Shown piece after piece: positions 36,895 through 45,301 of a DNA stretch of 52,288 bases; position 1 is the stretch's first letter; each line of letters starts with the position of its first letter. Source of the stretch: CAZGNZ01 sp964527215 (GTDB lineage Bacteria > Fidelibacterota > Marinisomatia > SCGC-AAA003-L08 > JACNLC01); the NCBI GenBank assembly GCA_964527215.1, contig CAZGNZ010000033.1, positions 1 through 52,288 on the forward strand, read 5' to 3'. Below the pieces are notes generated by a model. The model did not search any database. It saw only the letters and a program-made list of their open reading frames with translations, and was not told the DNA's origin. A program made the position numbers and the translations under genes.

Positions 36895-37836
36895 TTAGTC
36901 TTCGCGCCGAACGATTTTATTTTTCAGCGTACCCAGTCCGTCAACGGTCAGCTCAACAGTATCACCAGTTTCGAGCCATTTCCCAGGTCCTTGTCCGCCG
37001 CTGTTGGATTCCAGCAGGCAGCCGGTCCGGCAGGCTCCTGAAGCGATGATTTCTCCAGGAAAAAGGTCAGCTCCATAGGAGGCACGTTCGATGAGCTGAG
37101 CAAAAGTCCAGTACATATTTTTCATATTGTCTTCGCTGACCTGTTCACCGTTGACATATGCTTTCATGGTCAGGTCGTAACGTTCCCCGTGTTCACTGGG
37201 AATCCGGTGCATTTCCAGTTCATCGCGGATCACGATATAGGGCCCCAGTGACGTGGCAAAATCCTTGCTTTTCGAAGGTCCCTGGGTCAGCTTCACTTCC
37301 TTGGCCTGTATTCCTCTGGCGCTCCAGTCATTCATGATAGTGTACCCGCCAATGTACTCATCCGCCTCGGCTGCTTTGATGTTGCGTCCGTATTTTCCGA
37401 TGACGACAGCCACCTCGAACTCAAAATCCAATTTTTCCAGATGGGCTTCCATCACTGCCACATCACCGGGACCAATAATCGCATGGTGATTGGTGAAGTA
37501 AAACACCGGAAACTCATCATATTCCGGAATCATGTCCAGTCCCCAGCCGCCGCGACGGGCCACGACATGGTCACGGAACGTATAACCGTCCCGTACCGAT
37601 GGCGGATTGGGTACGGGTGCAAGATGTTTCACATGGCCGAGAGACAGGGTAGCCAAGGCTTCATTGGCGGTAATTTTTTTGGCCAGCAGACGGTTGTATT
37701 CCTCTCTTTCCAGAAAATCCAGCATATTGTCAGGCAGCTGCCCATGAGAGGCACTTGCCAGATCGATAATCCGGTTGTTTTCTGTGAGATGTCCCAGCCG
37801 AGTGATTTTTTTGTATTGGAAGGTTATCAGCTTCAT
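36895..37836 (-). CDS. Fumarylacetoacetate hydrolase family protein
   Basis: Protein of 313 aa of the FAH superfamily, which cleaves or decarboxylates 2-oxo acids from aromatic degradation. The metal site is the Glu pair in LDFEFEVAVVIGK near residue 135, with the later Asp in YTIMNDWSARGIQ. Family segments GPYIVIRDEL and GEIIASGACRTGCLLE are present, although the usual GTP..G triplet is altered to GACRTGC. No pathway partner lies nearby, so the substrate is open. It is complete at both ends. Confidence 0.9.
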   Translation of the reverse strand: MKLITFQYKKITRLGHLTENNRIIDLASASHGQLPDNMLDFLEREEYNRLLAKKITANEALATLSLGHVKHLAPVPNPPSVRDGYTFRDHVVARRGGWGLDMIPEYDEFPVFYFTNHHAIIGPGDVAVMEAHLEKLDFEFEVAVVIGKYGRNIKAAEADEYIGGYTIMNDWSARGIQAKEVKLTQGPSKSKDFATSLGPYIVIRDELEMHRIPSEHGERYDLTMKAYVNGEQVSEDNMKNMYWTFAQLIERASYGADLFPGEIIASGACRTGCLLESNSGGQGPGKWLETGDTVELTVDGLGTLKNKIVRRED

Positions 37837-38154
37837 GCATTTTCCGTTTTGTTTGCCAAGGTATGGGTCTGTTAATCAGGTCAAATCAGTGGTTTGCCAG
37901 TAATAAATATTAGTTCCGCTGAACCTGTTCAGGAAAGTAATATCGAAGGACACTGTCAACTGATACCGGGAATGGTCGGCAGACGGGGAATTCGGAATTA
38001 TTGGAATCTGATTCATCATGCGCAGCATAAATTTTTAGCAGGGTCTGCTGCGATTGTTGTTAAACACAGAACTGATCCCGACTTCTTGATTTGGCGACCA
38101 ATCCCTGTTAACAACTATCAGTGATAGGCTGTACGGTACTCATATCGGATCAAC
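37837..38154. other. Intergenic region, nothing recognised
   Basis: 318 bases between the FAH-family gene and the zinc-ribbon gene. A short open frame at 37894-38124 (+) has no ribosome site or family resemblance. No repeat or RNA structure was recognised. Confidence 0.4.
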
Positions 38155-38613
38155 CTATTCCTCGAACCACAGCGGAAGTTCGCATTCGGGACAGATTTTT
38201 GCCCCACCGGTTTCTGCACCGCAGGCAGGGCATTTACCGGAATCCAGCGCCTGATCGGCTTTCTCAAGTTCCGGGAATTCTTCGTGCACCTCCTCCCGCA
38301 TCAGTCCTGCCACCCGTTCAACATCATCGGGATGAATGAACACACCGAATTCGGCTGACGGAGTCAGATCAATCTGACGGCCGCTTTCAACAAGTTCAAC
38401 CAGATGTGCAATATTGTGGTCTTCCAGGAGTGTTTCCAGGTTTTTAAGGGTGCTGACGGGACCGGTGGCAATGGATACCGCCTCTTCACGGGTAATTTCC
38501 CGGCGAACCGGCTCTTCCAAAGGCTGATCAATGGGTATCTGACAGTCGGGACAGATTTTAATGTGGGCATAATACTCGACGCCGCACTTTGGGCAGTGAT
38601 GGGTGTCAGTCAT
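38155..38613 (-). CDS. Protein with zinc ribbons at both ends
   Basis: Protein of 152 aa. The N-terminal ribbon is CPKC plus CPDC (residues 8-25) and the C-terminal ribbon is CPAC plus CPEC (last 30 residues). The middle has helix-strand units (LKNLETLLEDHNIAHLVEL; FGVFIHPDDVERV) resembling the small DUF2007-type fold seen in putative signal-transducing proteins. No catalytic residues are visible. It is transcribed away from the terminator at 38629 and is therefore probably its own unit. Function unknown. Confidence 0.8.
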   Translation of the reverse strand: MTDTHHCPKCGVEYYAHIKICPDCQIPIDQPLEEPVRREITREEAVSIATGPVSTLKNLETLLEDHNIAHLVELVESGRQIDLTPSAEFGVFIHPDDVERVAGLMREEVHEEFPELEKADQALDSGKCPACGAETGGAKICPECELPLWFEE

Positions 38614-38628
38614 TTTTATCTCTCTGAT

Positions 38629-38660
38629 TCATAAAAAGGAAAAGCCCCCATTTGGGGGCT
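38629..38660 (-). terminator. Intrinsic terminator of the ABC exporter operon
   Basis: Read on the minus strand, an 8-bp stem with arms AGCCCCCA and TGGGGGCT over a 2-base loop is followed by TTTTCCTTTTT. It lies 24 bases after the stop of the last gene of the operon (38684) and before the zinc-ribbon gene. Confidence 0.85.
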
Positions 38661-38683
38661 GAAGTTGGTCAATTGAAAAGCTG

Positions 38684-39124
38684 TTATTTCCCGGCTGGCC
38701 GGTATCCGCTGGAGTATGAGTAGTGCGCCATGCTGCCGTCTGCGGTCTCGTACAGCTTAATTTTGATGAAGAATGTTCCGGTGTGCTTCACGGTCAGTTT
38801 CAGAACTTCGACATCTTTGAGCCCGGAATTACTGGCAATCTGAATACCGTCTTCATCGAAAATGTAAATCCCGATATCCGAGACATTGGATCCGCCGCCG
38901 ATATAGAATGCATATTCATTACCCTTATACAGAGTAGTGGCCAGCGTGGTGGATTCGTCAACTTCCATAACGCCGGTCTGGCCGGAGATGATGGTAAATC
39001 CCAGATCGTGCAGCATGATTTTGGTATCTTCCAGAAACCGGACCGCTTCGGGATGAGAGGCAGCCAGCCAAAGCGGCAGAAATATTATAGAAAAACCAAG
39101 GGCAAGGGTGAATTTAATTTTCAT
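38684..39124 (-). CDS. Small exported protein of the ABC operon
   Basis: Protein of about 146 aa with a signal peptide (residues 1-22, ending near LAASHP). The mature part is beta-rich, with DIGIYIFDEDGIQIASNS and a final FFIKIKLYE strand, like a small jelly-roll or C2-like fold for extracellular proteins. The start is ATG 39124, because AGGGAG lies 8 bases upstream. A GTG at 39133 is less likely. It is last in the four-gene operon, 12 bases after the previous stop, and is followed by a terminator. Family unknown. Confidence 0.8.
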   Translation of the reverse strand: MKIKFTLALGFSIIFLPLWLAASHPEAVRFLEDTKIMLHDLGFTIISGQTGVMEVDESTTLATTLYKGNEYAFYIGGGSNVSDIGIYIFDEDGIQIASNSGLKDVEVLKLTVKHTGTFFIKIKLYETADGSMAHYSYSSGYRPAGK

Positions 39125-39132
39125 TTCTGGCA

Positions 39133-39138
39133 CTCCCT
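39133..39138 (-). promoter_or_regulatory. Ribosome-binding site deciding the start at 39124
   Basis: AGGGAG on the minus strand, 8 bases before ATG 39124 and overlapping the stop codon of the preceding gene. It rules against the GTG at 39133. Confidence 0.65.
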
Positions 39139-39922
39139 ATTTCTGAAACTGCTTTATCAGTTTTGCGGTAATATTATTCAGATCTTTGATGGTGTCTTTG
39201 CTCAGATGCTCATCTTTTCCGATTTGACACAGCTGGGCAATTTCAGGCAGTTTCTTTTTCAGCGAAATGACATCCGGCTGCGTTGCAAAATCGGGATTCA
39301 GGGCATTCACCTGCTGAATAAAATAATCGATCTGAGAAGTAATTCGAAGAATATCGGTGGCTTCCGCCTGATAATCCTTTTTTAGAGAAGCCGTGACCAC
39401 CCGAAGACCCTCCAGCCAGCCGCCAAGACTGATCAAAATGATCTGATCACCGGATTCCAGTTCAGACAGCACTTCAGTAACGGTTGTCTGAAGACTGTTT
39501 ATCTTGTCCATCAGTCCGTCCCAGTTGCCTTTTTCCGAAAGCGTCTTAATTTCGTTGATAGCCGGTCTGATGTCACTGCTGAATCCCAGGTAGGAGGCAT
39601 ATGCAAGAATCTTTTCCGAGGCCTGGGAAATCAGTTTGGGATTCTCCGATTTTATGGCAATGGTCAGATCGGCAACCGTTACCCCAAGGTTCAGACACTG
39701 CTTGTGAACCTCCGTGTAGCTGGTCTTTTTATTGATCCTGACAAACTTGGACCACTGCGGGGACTTGACACTCTCAAGAGCTGAAAAAATTTCATCCGGC
39801 GTGGGTACAACATAATTACTGATCGCTGAGGCTTTTTCAGCATCCGTCAACTGTTCTTTCTGACGTTCAGTACCTCCAAACAAGATTCCAAAAGCAAGCA
39901 ATAGGACAAGTAAATTTTTCAT
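39137..39922 (-). CDS. Exported alpha-helical protein of the ABC operon
   Basis: Protein of 261 aa. A signal peptide occupies about residues 1-16 (MKNLLVLLLAFGILFGG). The mature part is almost wholly helical, with repeated amphipathic helices and no catalytic motif or Cys pair. No family recognised. It lies 17 bases after the permease gene and 12 bases before the small exported protein gene. The operon context suggests a periplasmic partner of the ABC system, possibly a substrate-handling or structural component. Confidence 0.8.
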   Translation of the reverse strand: MKNLLVLLLAFGILFGGTERQKEQLTDAEKASAISNYVVPTPDEIFSALESVKSPQWSKFVRINKKTSYTEVHKQCLNLGVTVADLTIAIKSENPKLISQASEKILAYASYLGFSSDIRPAINEIKTLSEKGNWDGLMDKINSLQTTVTEVLSELESGDQIILISLGGWLEGLRVVTASLKKDYQAEATDILRITSQIDYFIQQVNALNPDFATQPDVISLKKKLPEIAQLCQIGKDEHLSKDTIKDLNNITAKLIKQFQK

Positions 39923-39939
39923 GATATTTAACCTCCTGA

Positions 39940-41031
39940 TCAGCCTCTGCTCTGATATGAATGCATCAGCTTAAATTTCAGTAAAACGACGTTTATCAAG
40001 TTTATTATGATTAGGTACAATGCTAAAACAAAATAATTGAACCGGACCGTATCCACAACCTTATGATTGAATATTTTATGTTCGGTTAGGAACTTGGCAT
40101 AATACATCATCGATTTGTTGTTTTCCAGTTCATTTTCTTCATAGTCAAATGTGATTGCGCTGAACAGGTATGAATTGCTGTATGGAATAAGCTTGTTGGT
40201 TTCGTCCCGCAGCCTCAGGTATTCCGATTTCAGATCAGCGCACTGTACCTCCCGGCAGTCTTCCCCTTCATTCAGCTGACGGCAGTTTTCCTTGCAGCGC
40301 TGCCAAAGCTGACGGTAATGATCCCGGATTTTTTCGCTCTGGTGATATCTGTTCTTAAATGCCTGAGCCACAAACAGACCTTCCACCGCCCAGCGCGAGG
40401 GAATGAACTCGCAGAACTCAGGGATTGGACGCTCTTTCTCAAATTTCAGCAGCCGGTTCATGTTTTCAAAATGGACCAGTGCACCGCCAAAAATTATCTG
40501 CGGAATAAGGATCAGCGGTACCGCATTAAATGCCACTACTGAATTCCTGGAGATTATCGAGATCAGCAAACCAATTGAGATGCCAATCAGGGCTGAAACA
40601 TACATGTATCCGAAATAATGCCAGAACATACCCCTGATTTCCAATATCAGATGGGTCAGGATGATGAATATCAGCACCTGAATCAGCAGGAACAGAGCCA
40701 GGATCAGCAGTTTCGCAAAAAAATATCCCATTGAGCTGACACCCATGAGTCGTTCACGGAAAAGGATTGTACGGTCACGAACAATTGTATTGGCGCTGTT
40801 TGTCAGTCCCAGAAAAATGGAAATGATGATGGACATAAACAAAAAGGGCAGTATATTCATATTTTCAGAAAAATCGTATGGTCCGTCAGATGAATACCGC
40901 AGCAGGAGTGATATCAGAACGGCAAGTACGGCGGGAACCAGGAAATTCATCCACAGGTTGGACCGATCCCGAACCCGGTTCAGAAATTCGCGCTGTGTCA
41001 GACGGGGAAAGTGCTGGAAAAATTTACTCAT
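39940..41031 (-). CDS. ABC-2 type permease (ABCG-like half)
   Basis: Membrane protein of 363 aa. Six hydrophobic segments are visible, one near residue 30 (FLVPAVLAVLISLLL), a group between residues 60 and 190, and a last one near 340. A soluble loop of about 115 residues with several Cys (CKENC, DCREVQC) lies before the last segment. This layout matches ABC-2/ABCG permeases, where the large loop is extracytoplasmic. It lies 12 bases after the ATPase gene. Several bacterial relatives are single ABCG polypeptides; here the halves are separate. Confidence 0.87.
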   Translation of the reverse strand: MSKFFQHFPRLTQREFLNRVRDRSNLWMNFLVPAVLAVLISLLLRYSSDGPYDFSENMNILPFLFMSIIISIFLGLTNSANTIVRDRTILFRERLMGVSSMGYFFAKLLILALFLLIQVLIFIILTHLILEIRGMFWHYFGYMYVSALIGISIGLLISIISRNSVVAFNAVPLILIPQIIFGGALVHFENMNRLLKFEKERPIPEFCEFIPSRWAVEGLFVAQAFKNRYHQSEKIRDHYRQLWQRCKENCRQLNEGEDCREVQCADLKSEYLRLRDETNKLIPYSNSYLFSAITFDYEENELENNKSMMYYAKFLTEHKIFNHKVVDTVRFNYFVLALYLIIINLINVVLLKFKLMHSYQSRG

Positions 41032-41043
41032 ATTGCCAACCGG

Positions 41044-42624
41044 TTACTCAATGACCACATCCTGCTCTGCCATCTGTTCCTGATACTTGAAAAACATGTT
41101 CTGCCATTCCTCCGGACGGCGTCGTCGGATATGGGTAATTTCACCTGACACGGACCGAATTCGTTCGTTCAGCACATCAAAAATGATTTCCGGATTCACA
41201 TTCCCGCAGGCATTGCAGAAAGGTTTATTGGTATAATTGTCAATTCCGGCAAAATACCGGATTGCCTCCAGCGTCCCACCGTAAAACACCATTCTCCCAC
41301 CAGTTTCAAGAACCATCACTTTATTAAACTGCCGGTAAATTTTCGTGCTGGGCTGATGAAGCACGCAAACGACCATTTTGCCGCGGTAGGACATTTTTTT
41401 CAGCAGAGTGATGATGTTCTCTGAATCTTTGGAAGACAGACCGCTGGTGGGTTCGTCCAGAAACAGGACATCCACATCACCAATCAGTTCAAGTCCGATG
41501 TTCAGCCTTTTTCGTTCTCCGCCGCTCAAAATCTTATGCAGCGGACTTCCCACCCGCTGATGGGCGGCGTGCTGAAGTTCCAGATCACGTATGACCTGGT
41601 ATACCCGATCTTCAATTTTTGCCCGGGTCCACTCGGGATATCGCAGCCGACAGTTGAAATATAAATTTTCATACACCGTCAGATTTTCCATGAGCAGATC
41701 ATCCTGGGGAACATTTCCGATGTACCGCCGCCAGCGCTCGAAATTTGAATACAGCGGATCACCGTTTACCTTTACAGATTCAATATTTTTTGGTCGCAGT
41801 CCGCCGTTCATTGCATTGACCAGCGTGGTTTTTCCGGTTCCGCTTTTGCCGATGACAATCAGGAAATCGCCGATTTCCAGTGAAAGAGACACCCGGTCAA
41901 GCCCGGTTCCGGTACTGCCGTAACGATGGGACAGATTTTCCACTGTGAATGTTTTGATATTATTTGTTTCGGGAATCTGGTCCGGATGAAAAATACGGTT
42001 GATATCTTCAAACAGAATGGTTTTTGTCCCAACTTCCAAAATCGCATGATCCGCGAAAATACTCGTATGATTGGATCGAAGGATTGAATCATTGAGAACA
42101 ATGATTTCGCTGGAACTATTACGGATAAACAGACGGCTGTCAATCTCAAAAAATATCAATTCTCCGGACAGATTGGCGATATTCAGATGCAGACTGTTAT
42201 TATGCAGGATAAATATCGGGTACAGTTTCAGACAGGCAATATCGCTCTCAAAATAGACACAGTCCAATGTCTTGACGGATCGATGAGACAGCTGAAAATG
42301 CTTCTGAATTTGATTCAGGATTGCCAGTTCTTCCTCATCCACTTCGTAATCAACAGCAATGATTTCATACAGCGCAATCATGATTGACAGCTGTTCGACA
42401 CGATCCTCCGGCATATGATGGTCCAGATATGAACTGATGTCTATTGGATCCTCATTCATTTTTGCCAGGAACATGCCGTAGTAGTTTTCGGCATCTTCGA
42501 CCGGAGTCCGATCTTCAATATAGGCACGAATATACTCCCGCTCCAGCTCTTCAGACCGGGGCGTGGCTTTCATATGTTCCGCCAGCAGAGTGAGAATCAG
42601 TTCAAGATATGATCCGGATGTCAT
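41044..42624 (-). CDS. ABC ATPase (ABCG/White type) with TerB-like N-terminal domain
   Basis: Protein of about 526 aa. The first 140 residues resemble a TerB-like helical domain (LTLLAEHM; IALYEIIAVDYEVDEEEL). A beta-rich segment follows, possibly a degenerate FHA. The ATPase domain has Walker A GKSGTGKT, signature LSGGERKR and Walker B VLFLDEPTSGLS, the last typical of ABCG. A C-terminal CNAC pair is visible. It drives the adjacent permease. I start at ATG 42624, which begins the TerB-like domain. A longer reading from TTG 42675 adds 17 basic residues and lacks a ribosome site. Confidence 0.87.
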   Translation of the reverse strand: MTSGSYLELILTLLAEHMKATPRSEELEREYIRAYIEDRTPVEDAENYYGMFLAKMNEDPIDISSYLDHHMPEDRVEQLSIMIALYEIIAVDYEVDEEELAILNQIQKHFQLSHRSVKTLDCVYFESDIACLKLYPIFILHNNSLHLNIANLSGELIFFEIDSRLFIRNSSSEIIVLNDSILRSNHTSIFADHAILEVGTKTILFEDINRIFHPDQIPETNNIKTFTVENLSHRYGSTGTGLDRVSLSLEIGDFLIVIGKSGTGKTTLVNAMNGGLRPKNIESVKVNGDPLYSNFERWRRYIGNVPQDDLLMENLTVYENLYFNCRLRYPEWTRAKIEDRVYQVIRDLELQHAAHQRVGSPLHKILSGGERKRLNIGLELIGDVDVLFLDEPTSGLSSKDSENIITLLKKMSYRGKMVVCVLHQPSTKIYRQFNKVMVLETGGRMVFYGGTLEAIRYFAGIDNYTNKPFCNACGNVNPEIIFDVLNERIRSVSGEITHIRRRRPEEWQNMFFKYQEQMAEQDVVIE

Positions 42625-42729
42625 ATAATACGATTGGTTTCCGTTTACAGTATGTCGCCTAATCCGCCTCTTCAACCGGCGCCTGTACTGATCAGGAGAT
42701 ATTTAAAGGATTTAATAACCAATATTGCC

Positions 42730-42745
42730 GCCGTTAATTTACGGC
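42730..42745. promoter_or_regulatory. Palindrome GCCGTTAATTTACGGC upstream of the ABC operon
   Basis: GCCGT and ACGGC arms around TTAATT-like A+T bases, about 105 bases before the ATPase start. It resembles the palindrome at 15566-15578. It could be an operator, or chance in A+T-rich DNA. Confidence 0.3.
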
Positions 42746-42839
42746 TGTCGGGCTGATTTGAGAACATTGGGAATAATATTAATCCAGGGATACGTCTTTT
42801 TTTTCGCTGGTATTCTGCGCACACTTTTTAGCCCGGAAA

Positions 42840-42965
42840 TTCATGAGGTTTCAAAATGAGAGGACGGAGCTGGTTGATTATGCAAGGCTTGCGACGAGAT
42901 TTAAACAACATTGTACTGGGCAGTATAATGAGAGCAAATATCGAGTTAATTGACACAGAACCGAT
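42840..42965 (+). repeat. Dispersed repeat B, copy 2
   Basis: Counterpart of 36739-36865. The reading frame starts MRF, shares ELVDYARLA and GQYNE with copy 1, and stops after about 35 residues. Differences between the copies change amino acids as often as not, so there is no clear sign of selection on a peptide. Confidence 0.65.
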
Positions 42966-43199
42966 TGGATATATCATTGTTCGGAAATACGGAGCATTTT
43001 ACGCATGGATATTCTCGTGAAGTATGCTGATTAGGGAGGACACTTTGGGAAGGCGGGCGGATACAAATTTTCCCGCTTCTGACCTTCATCGCGCCTTTCA
43101 CACCTTTCCGGTCGGTATTCTGTCCGGTTTTTTTCACGTGAAATCTTCACAATAAGACAATTGAAGATACCCTGCAGTTACAAACAGTCAATTTCAGAT

Positions 43200-43292
43200 G
43201 AATTTCCCCGCCCGTCGCCTGACAGGACGGCATATCAGTAATCGATCTGGGCATTAACTATTTCACCGTCACGCCAACTGGCGGATTCAAAG
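43200..43292 (+). repeat. Dispersed repeat A, copy 2
   Basis: Matches copy 1 at 36421 over its full length, including the GCATTAACTATTTCACCG centre and the CGCCAACTGGCGGATTCAAA hairpin half. It lies 94 bases before the MBL gene. Confidence 0.8.
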
Positions 43293-43385
43293 GGACGGAT
43301 TTCTGCTTGAAGTTCCATTTGTAACGGGCAAATTAATCAGCTGACTGGTTGTAATATTTCACCCTGTTATTAAAGGGATTTTAGG

Positions 43386-44312
43386 ATGAACAACCTTCTG
43401 AATGTTAACGGATGGAAACTGACTGCGCTGGAATCGGGGGATTTTCGACTGGATGGCGGCGCGATGATGGGGTCAGTTCCCAAGGTGCTCTGGAACCGTA
43501 CAAATCCGTCGGATGAACTGAATCGTATCAATCTTGCGATGCGGTGCATGCTTCTTGACAATGGACGTCAGAGAATTCTCATAGAAACCGGTATCGGTCT
43601 AAAAAATTCTGCGGAGTTCATCCAGCGGTTTCATATTGTACAGGAAGAAGATCCCTTGGCTGCTGAACTTGCGAAAGCCGGTTTGAAAAAAACCGACATC
43701 ACGGATGTGATCATCACTCACCTTCATTTTGATCATGCCGGCGGAGCGACCGATATGGGCGAAGGCATGGCTATTCAACCCGCCTTTCCAAATGCTGTCT
43801 ATCATATCAGCCGATCGAACTGGGTGAACGCTTTACACCCAAGTCCAAGGGATGCTGCCAGCTATCTCTCGGAAAACTTCCTTCCTCTTGAGGATGCCGG
43901 ATGTCTCTCGCTGATACCGGATAACCACGATTTTGGCAATGGTCTGTCCACCATTGCCGTAAACGGACATACATCCGGGCAGCAGCTGGTAAAAGTGACT
44001 GGTGCGGAGGGCACGGTGGTTTTCTGCTCTGATCTGATCCCGCTGCGTTCCCACCTGAAACTGCCCTGGATTATGGGCTATGATTTATCCGCCCGAGAGA
44101 CACTCCTGGAGAAAACCGCGTTTCTCAGACAGGCTGCCGATGAAAACTGGTGGCTGTTTTTCTACCATGATCCCGATACCGTGATGGTTCAGGTCAGTCA
44201 GGGGCGGAAACATTATGAACCAGCGGCGGAAATCACCAGAAACCGTCATCACAATGCCGTAAATCGGCAAAATCAACCAATAACCGGAATGTCTGATGGC
44301 AGTAACCGATAA
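43386..44312 (+). CDS. MBL-fold metallo-hydrolase
   Basis: Protein of 308 aa of the metallo-beta-lactamase fold. The first metal motif is HLHFDH (His112, His114, Asp116, His117). The later His in VNGHTSGQQL and the Asp in VVFCSDLIPL are present, so the dinuclear site looks complete. The form is that of cytosolic quorum-lactonase or glyoxalase II-like hydrolases; no leader is present. Its last 17 bases overlap the next gene, indicating co-expression with the pseudo-receiver protein and endonuclease III. Substrate unknown. Confidence 0.9.
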   Translation: MNNLLNVNGWKLTALESGDFRLDGGAMMGSVPKVLWNRTNPSDELNRINLAMRCMLLDNGRQRILIETGIGLKNSAEFIQRFHIVQEEDPLAAELAKAGLKKTDITDVIITHLHFDHAGGATDMGEGMAIQPAFPNAVYHISRSNWVNALHPSPRDAASYLSENFLPLEDAGCLSLIPDNHDFGNGLSTIAVNGHTSGQQLVKVTGAEGTVVFCSDLIPLRSHLKLPWIMGYDLSARETLLEKTAFLRQAADENWWLFFYHDPDTVMVQVSQGRKHYEPAAEITRNRHHNAVNRQNQPITGMSDGSNR

Positions 44313-44664
44313 TCAAAAAGTATTTGCATTTCTTAATGATGCGACCACTTCTGCTCAGTTGATAAAAATCTGCAGCAGAACACAGATGGAGATTTCTTTT
44401 CCGGAATATTCGAATGCCGTAAATGAATGCCGGAATGCATCCGGGATTGCTGTAATTGAAATCGTTCAGGATGACCATGATTACCTGGAAATCTGCACGG
44501 CCTTGAAATCGGAAACGGACCTGATTGTGGTGGGGATCATGTCCCGATTCTATCGTGATCTGGTGAAACAGGCGGAAGAAGCCGGCTTTGACCTGATCTT
44601 TCCCAAGGCCCTGCTGGAGCAGAATCTGACCACCATTATTGATCGGGTATGTCATGCCGACTGA
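44296..44664 (+). CDS. Pseudo-receiver-like small protein
   Basis: Protein of 122 aa with an alternating strand-helix pattern like a response-regulator receiver domain. The strand expected to carry the phospho-acceptor Asp reads IAVIEIV, so Glu stands near that site and the normal Asp is missing. FPKALL near the C-terminus occupies the place of the conserved Lys. No output domain is attached. It overlaps the MBL gene by 17 bases and the endonuclease III gene by 11. It may be a protein-interaction module or a constitutive mimic of the phosphorylated state. Confidence 0.75.
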   Translation: MAVTDNQKVFAFLNDATTSAQLIKICSRTQMEISFPEYSNAVNECRNASGIAVIEIVQDDHDYLEICTALKSETDLIVVGIMSRFYRDLVKQAEEAGFDLIFPKALLEQNLTTIIDRVCHAD

Positions 44665-45301
44665 ATCCAAAAGCCGGCGAAAAAAGCGATCGGCGGAGAT
44701 TCTGTACAGGTTGAAAGACGCCTATCCGGGTGCCCGCTGTTCACTGCAGTACCAATCGCCATTTCAACTGCTTATCGCCACCATCCTTTCCGCCCAGTGT
44801 ACGGATGAACGCGTCAACAGGGTGACAGATCATTTATTCCAGAAGTACCAGACACCGGAAGATTTTGCTGCATTGAGTCAGGAGGATATCGGCCGTCTAA
44901 TTTATTCAACGGGATTTTACAATAATAAGGCAAAATCCATCAAGGCCCTGTCCCAAACGCTGCTGGACGAACACGGAGGAAAAGTACCTAGCACCATGTC
45001 TGCTCTGGTGAAACTGCCGGGCGTCGGCCGGAAAACAGCCAATGTGGTGCTGGGCAGCGCATTTCAAAAACCGGGTCTGGTTGTGGACACTCATGTTACC
45101 CGGATTGCCAACCTACTGGGACTGGTCAAGTCACGGAATGCAGTAATCATCGAACGTGAACTCTGCGAAATCATCCCTGAAACCGACTGGACAATACTGG
45201 GACATCTGTTTATCGATCATGGCCGGGCAGTATGCATCGCCAGACGTCCGCGCTGTCAAGACTGTATTCTTCAGGATTTATGCCCGGGATCAAAGAATTG
45301 A
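44654..45301 (+). CDS. nth: Endonuclease III (DNA glycosylase/AP lyase)
   Basis: Base excision repair enzyme of about 215 aa that removes oxidised pyrimidines. The helix-hairpin-helix is LPGVGRKTANVV with the catalytic Lys, followed by VDTHVTR with the catalytic Asp. The [4Fe-4S] loop at the C-terminus has Cys spacing 6-2-5 (CIARRPRCQDCILQDLC). ATG 44654 gives the family length; an upstream reading from 44639 adds five residues. It overlaps the pseudo-receiver gene by 11 bases. All functional residues are present. Confidence 0.95.
   Translation: MPTESKSRRKKRSAEILYRLKDAYPGARCSLQYQSPFQLLIATILSAQCTDERVNRVTDHLFQKYQTPEDFAALSQEDIGRLIYSTGFYNNKAKSIKALSQTLLDEHGGKVPSTMSALVKLPGVGRKTANVVLGSAFQKPGLVVDTHVTRIANLLGLVKSRNAVIIERELCEIIPETDWTILGHLFIDHGRAVCIARRPRCQDCILQDLCPGSKN

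Larger units (their letters stand above)
42625..43385. other. Divergent intergenic region carrying repeats B and A
   Basis: About 760 bases upstream of both the ABC operon (-) and the MBL gene (+). It contains the palindrome GCCGTTAATTTACGGC (42730-42745), repeat B copy 2 (42840-42965) and repeat A copy 2 (43200-43292). Short open frames here lack ribosome sites and family resemblance. Confidence 0.6.
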
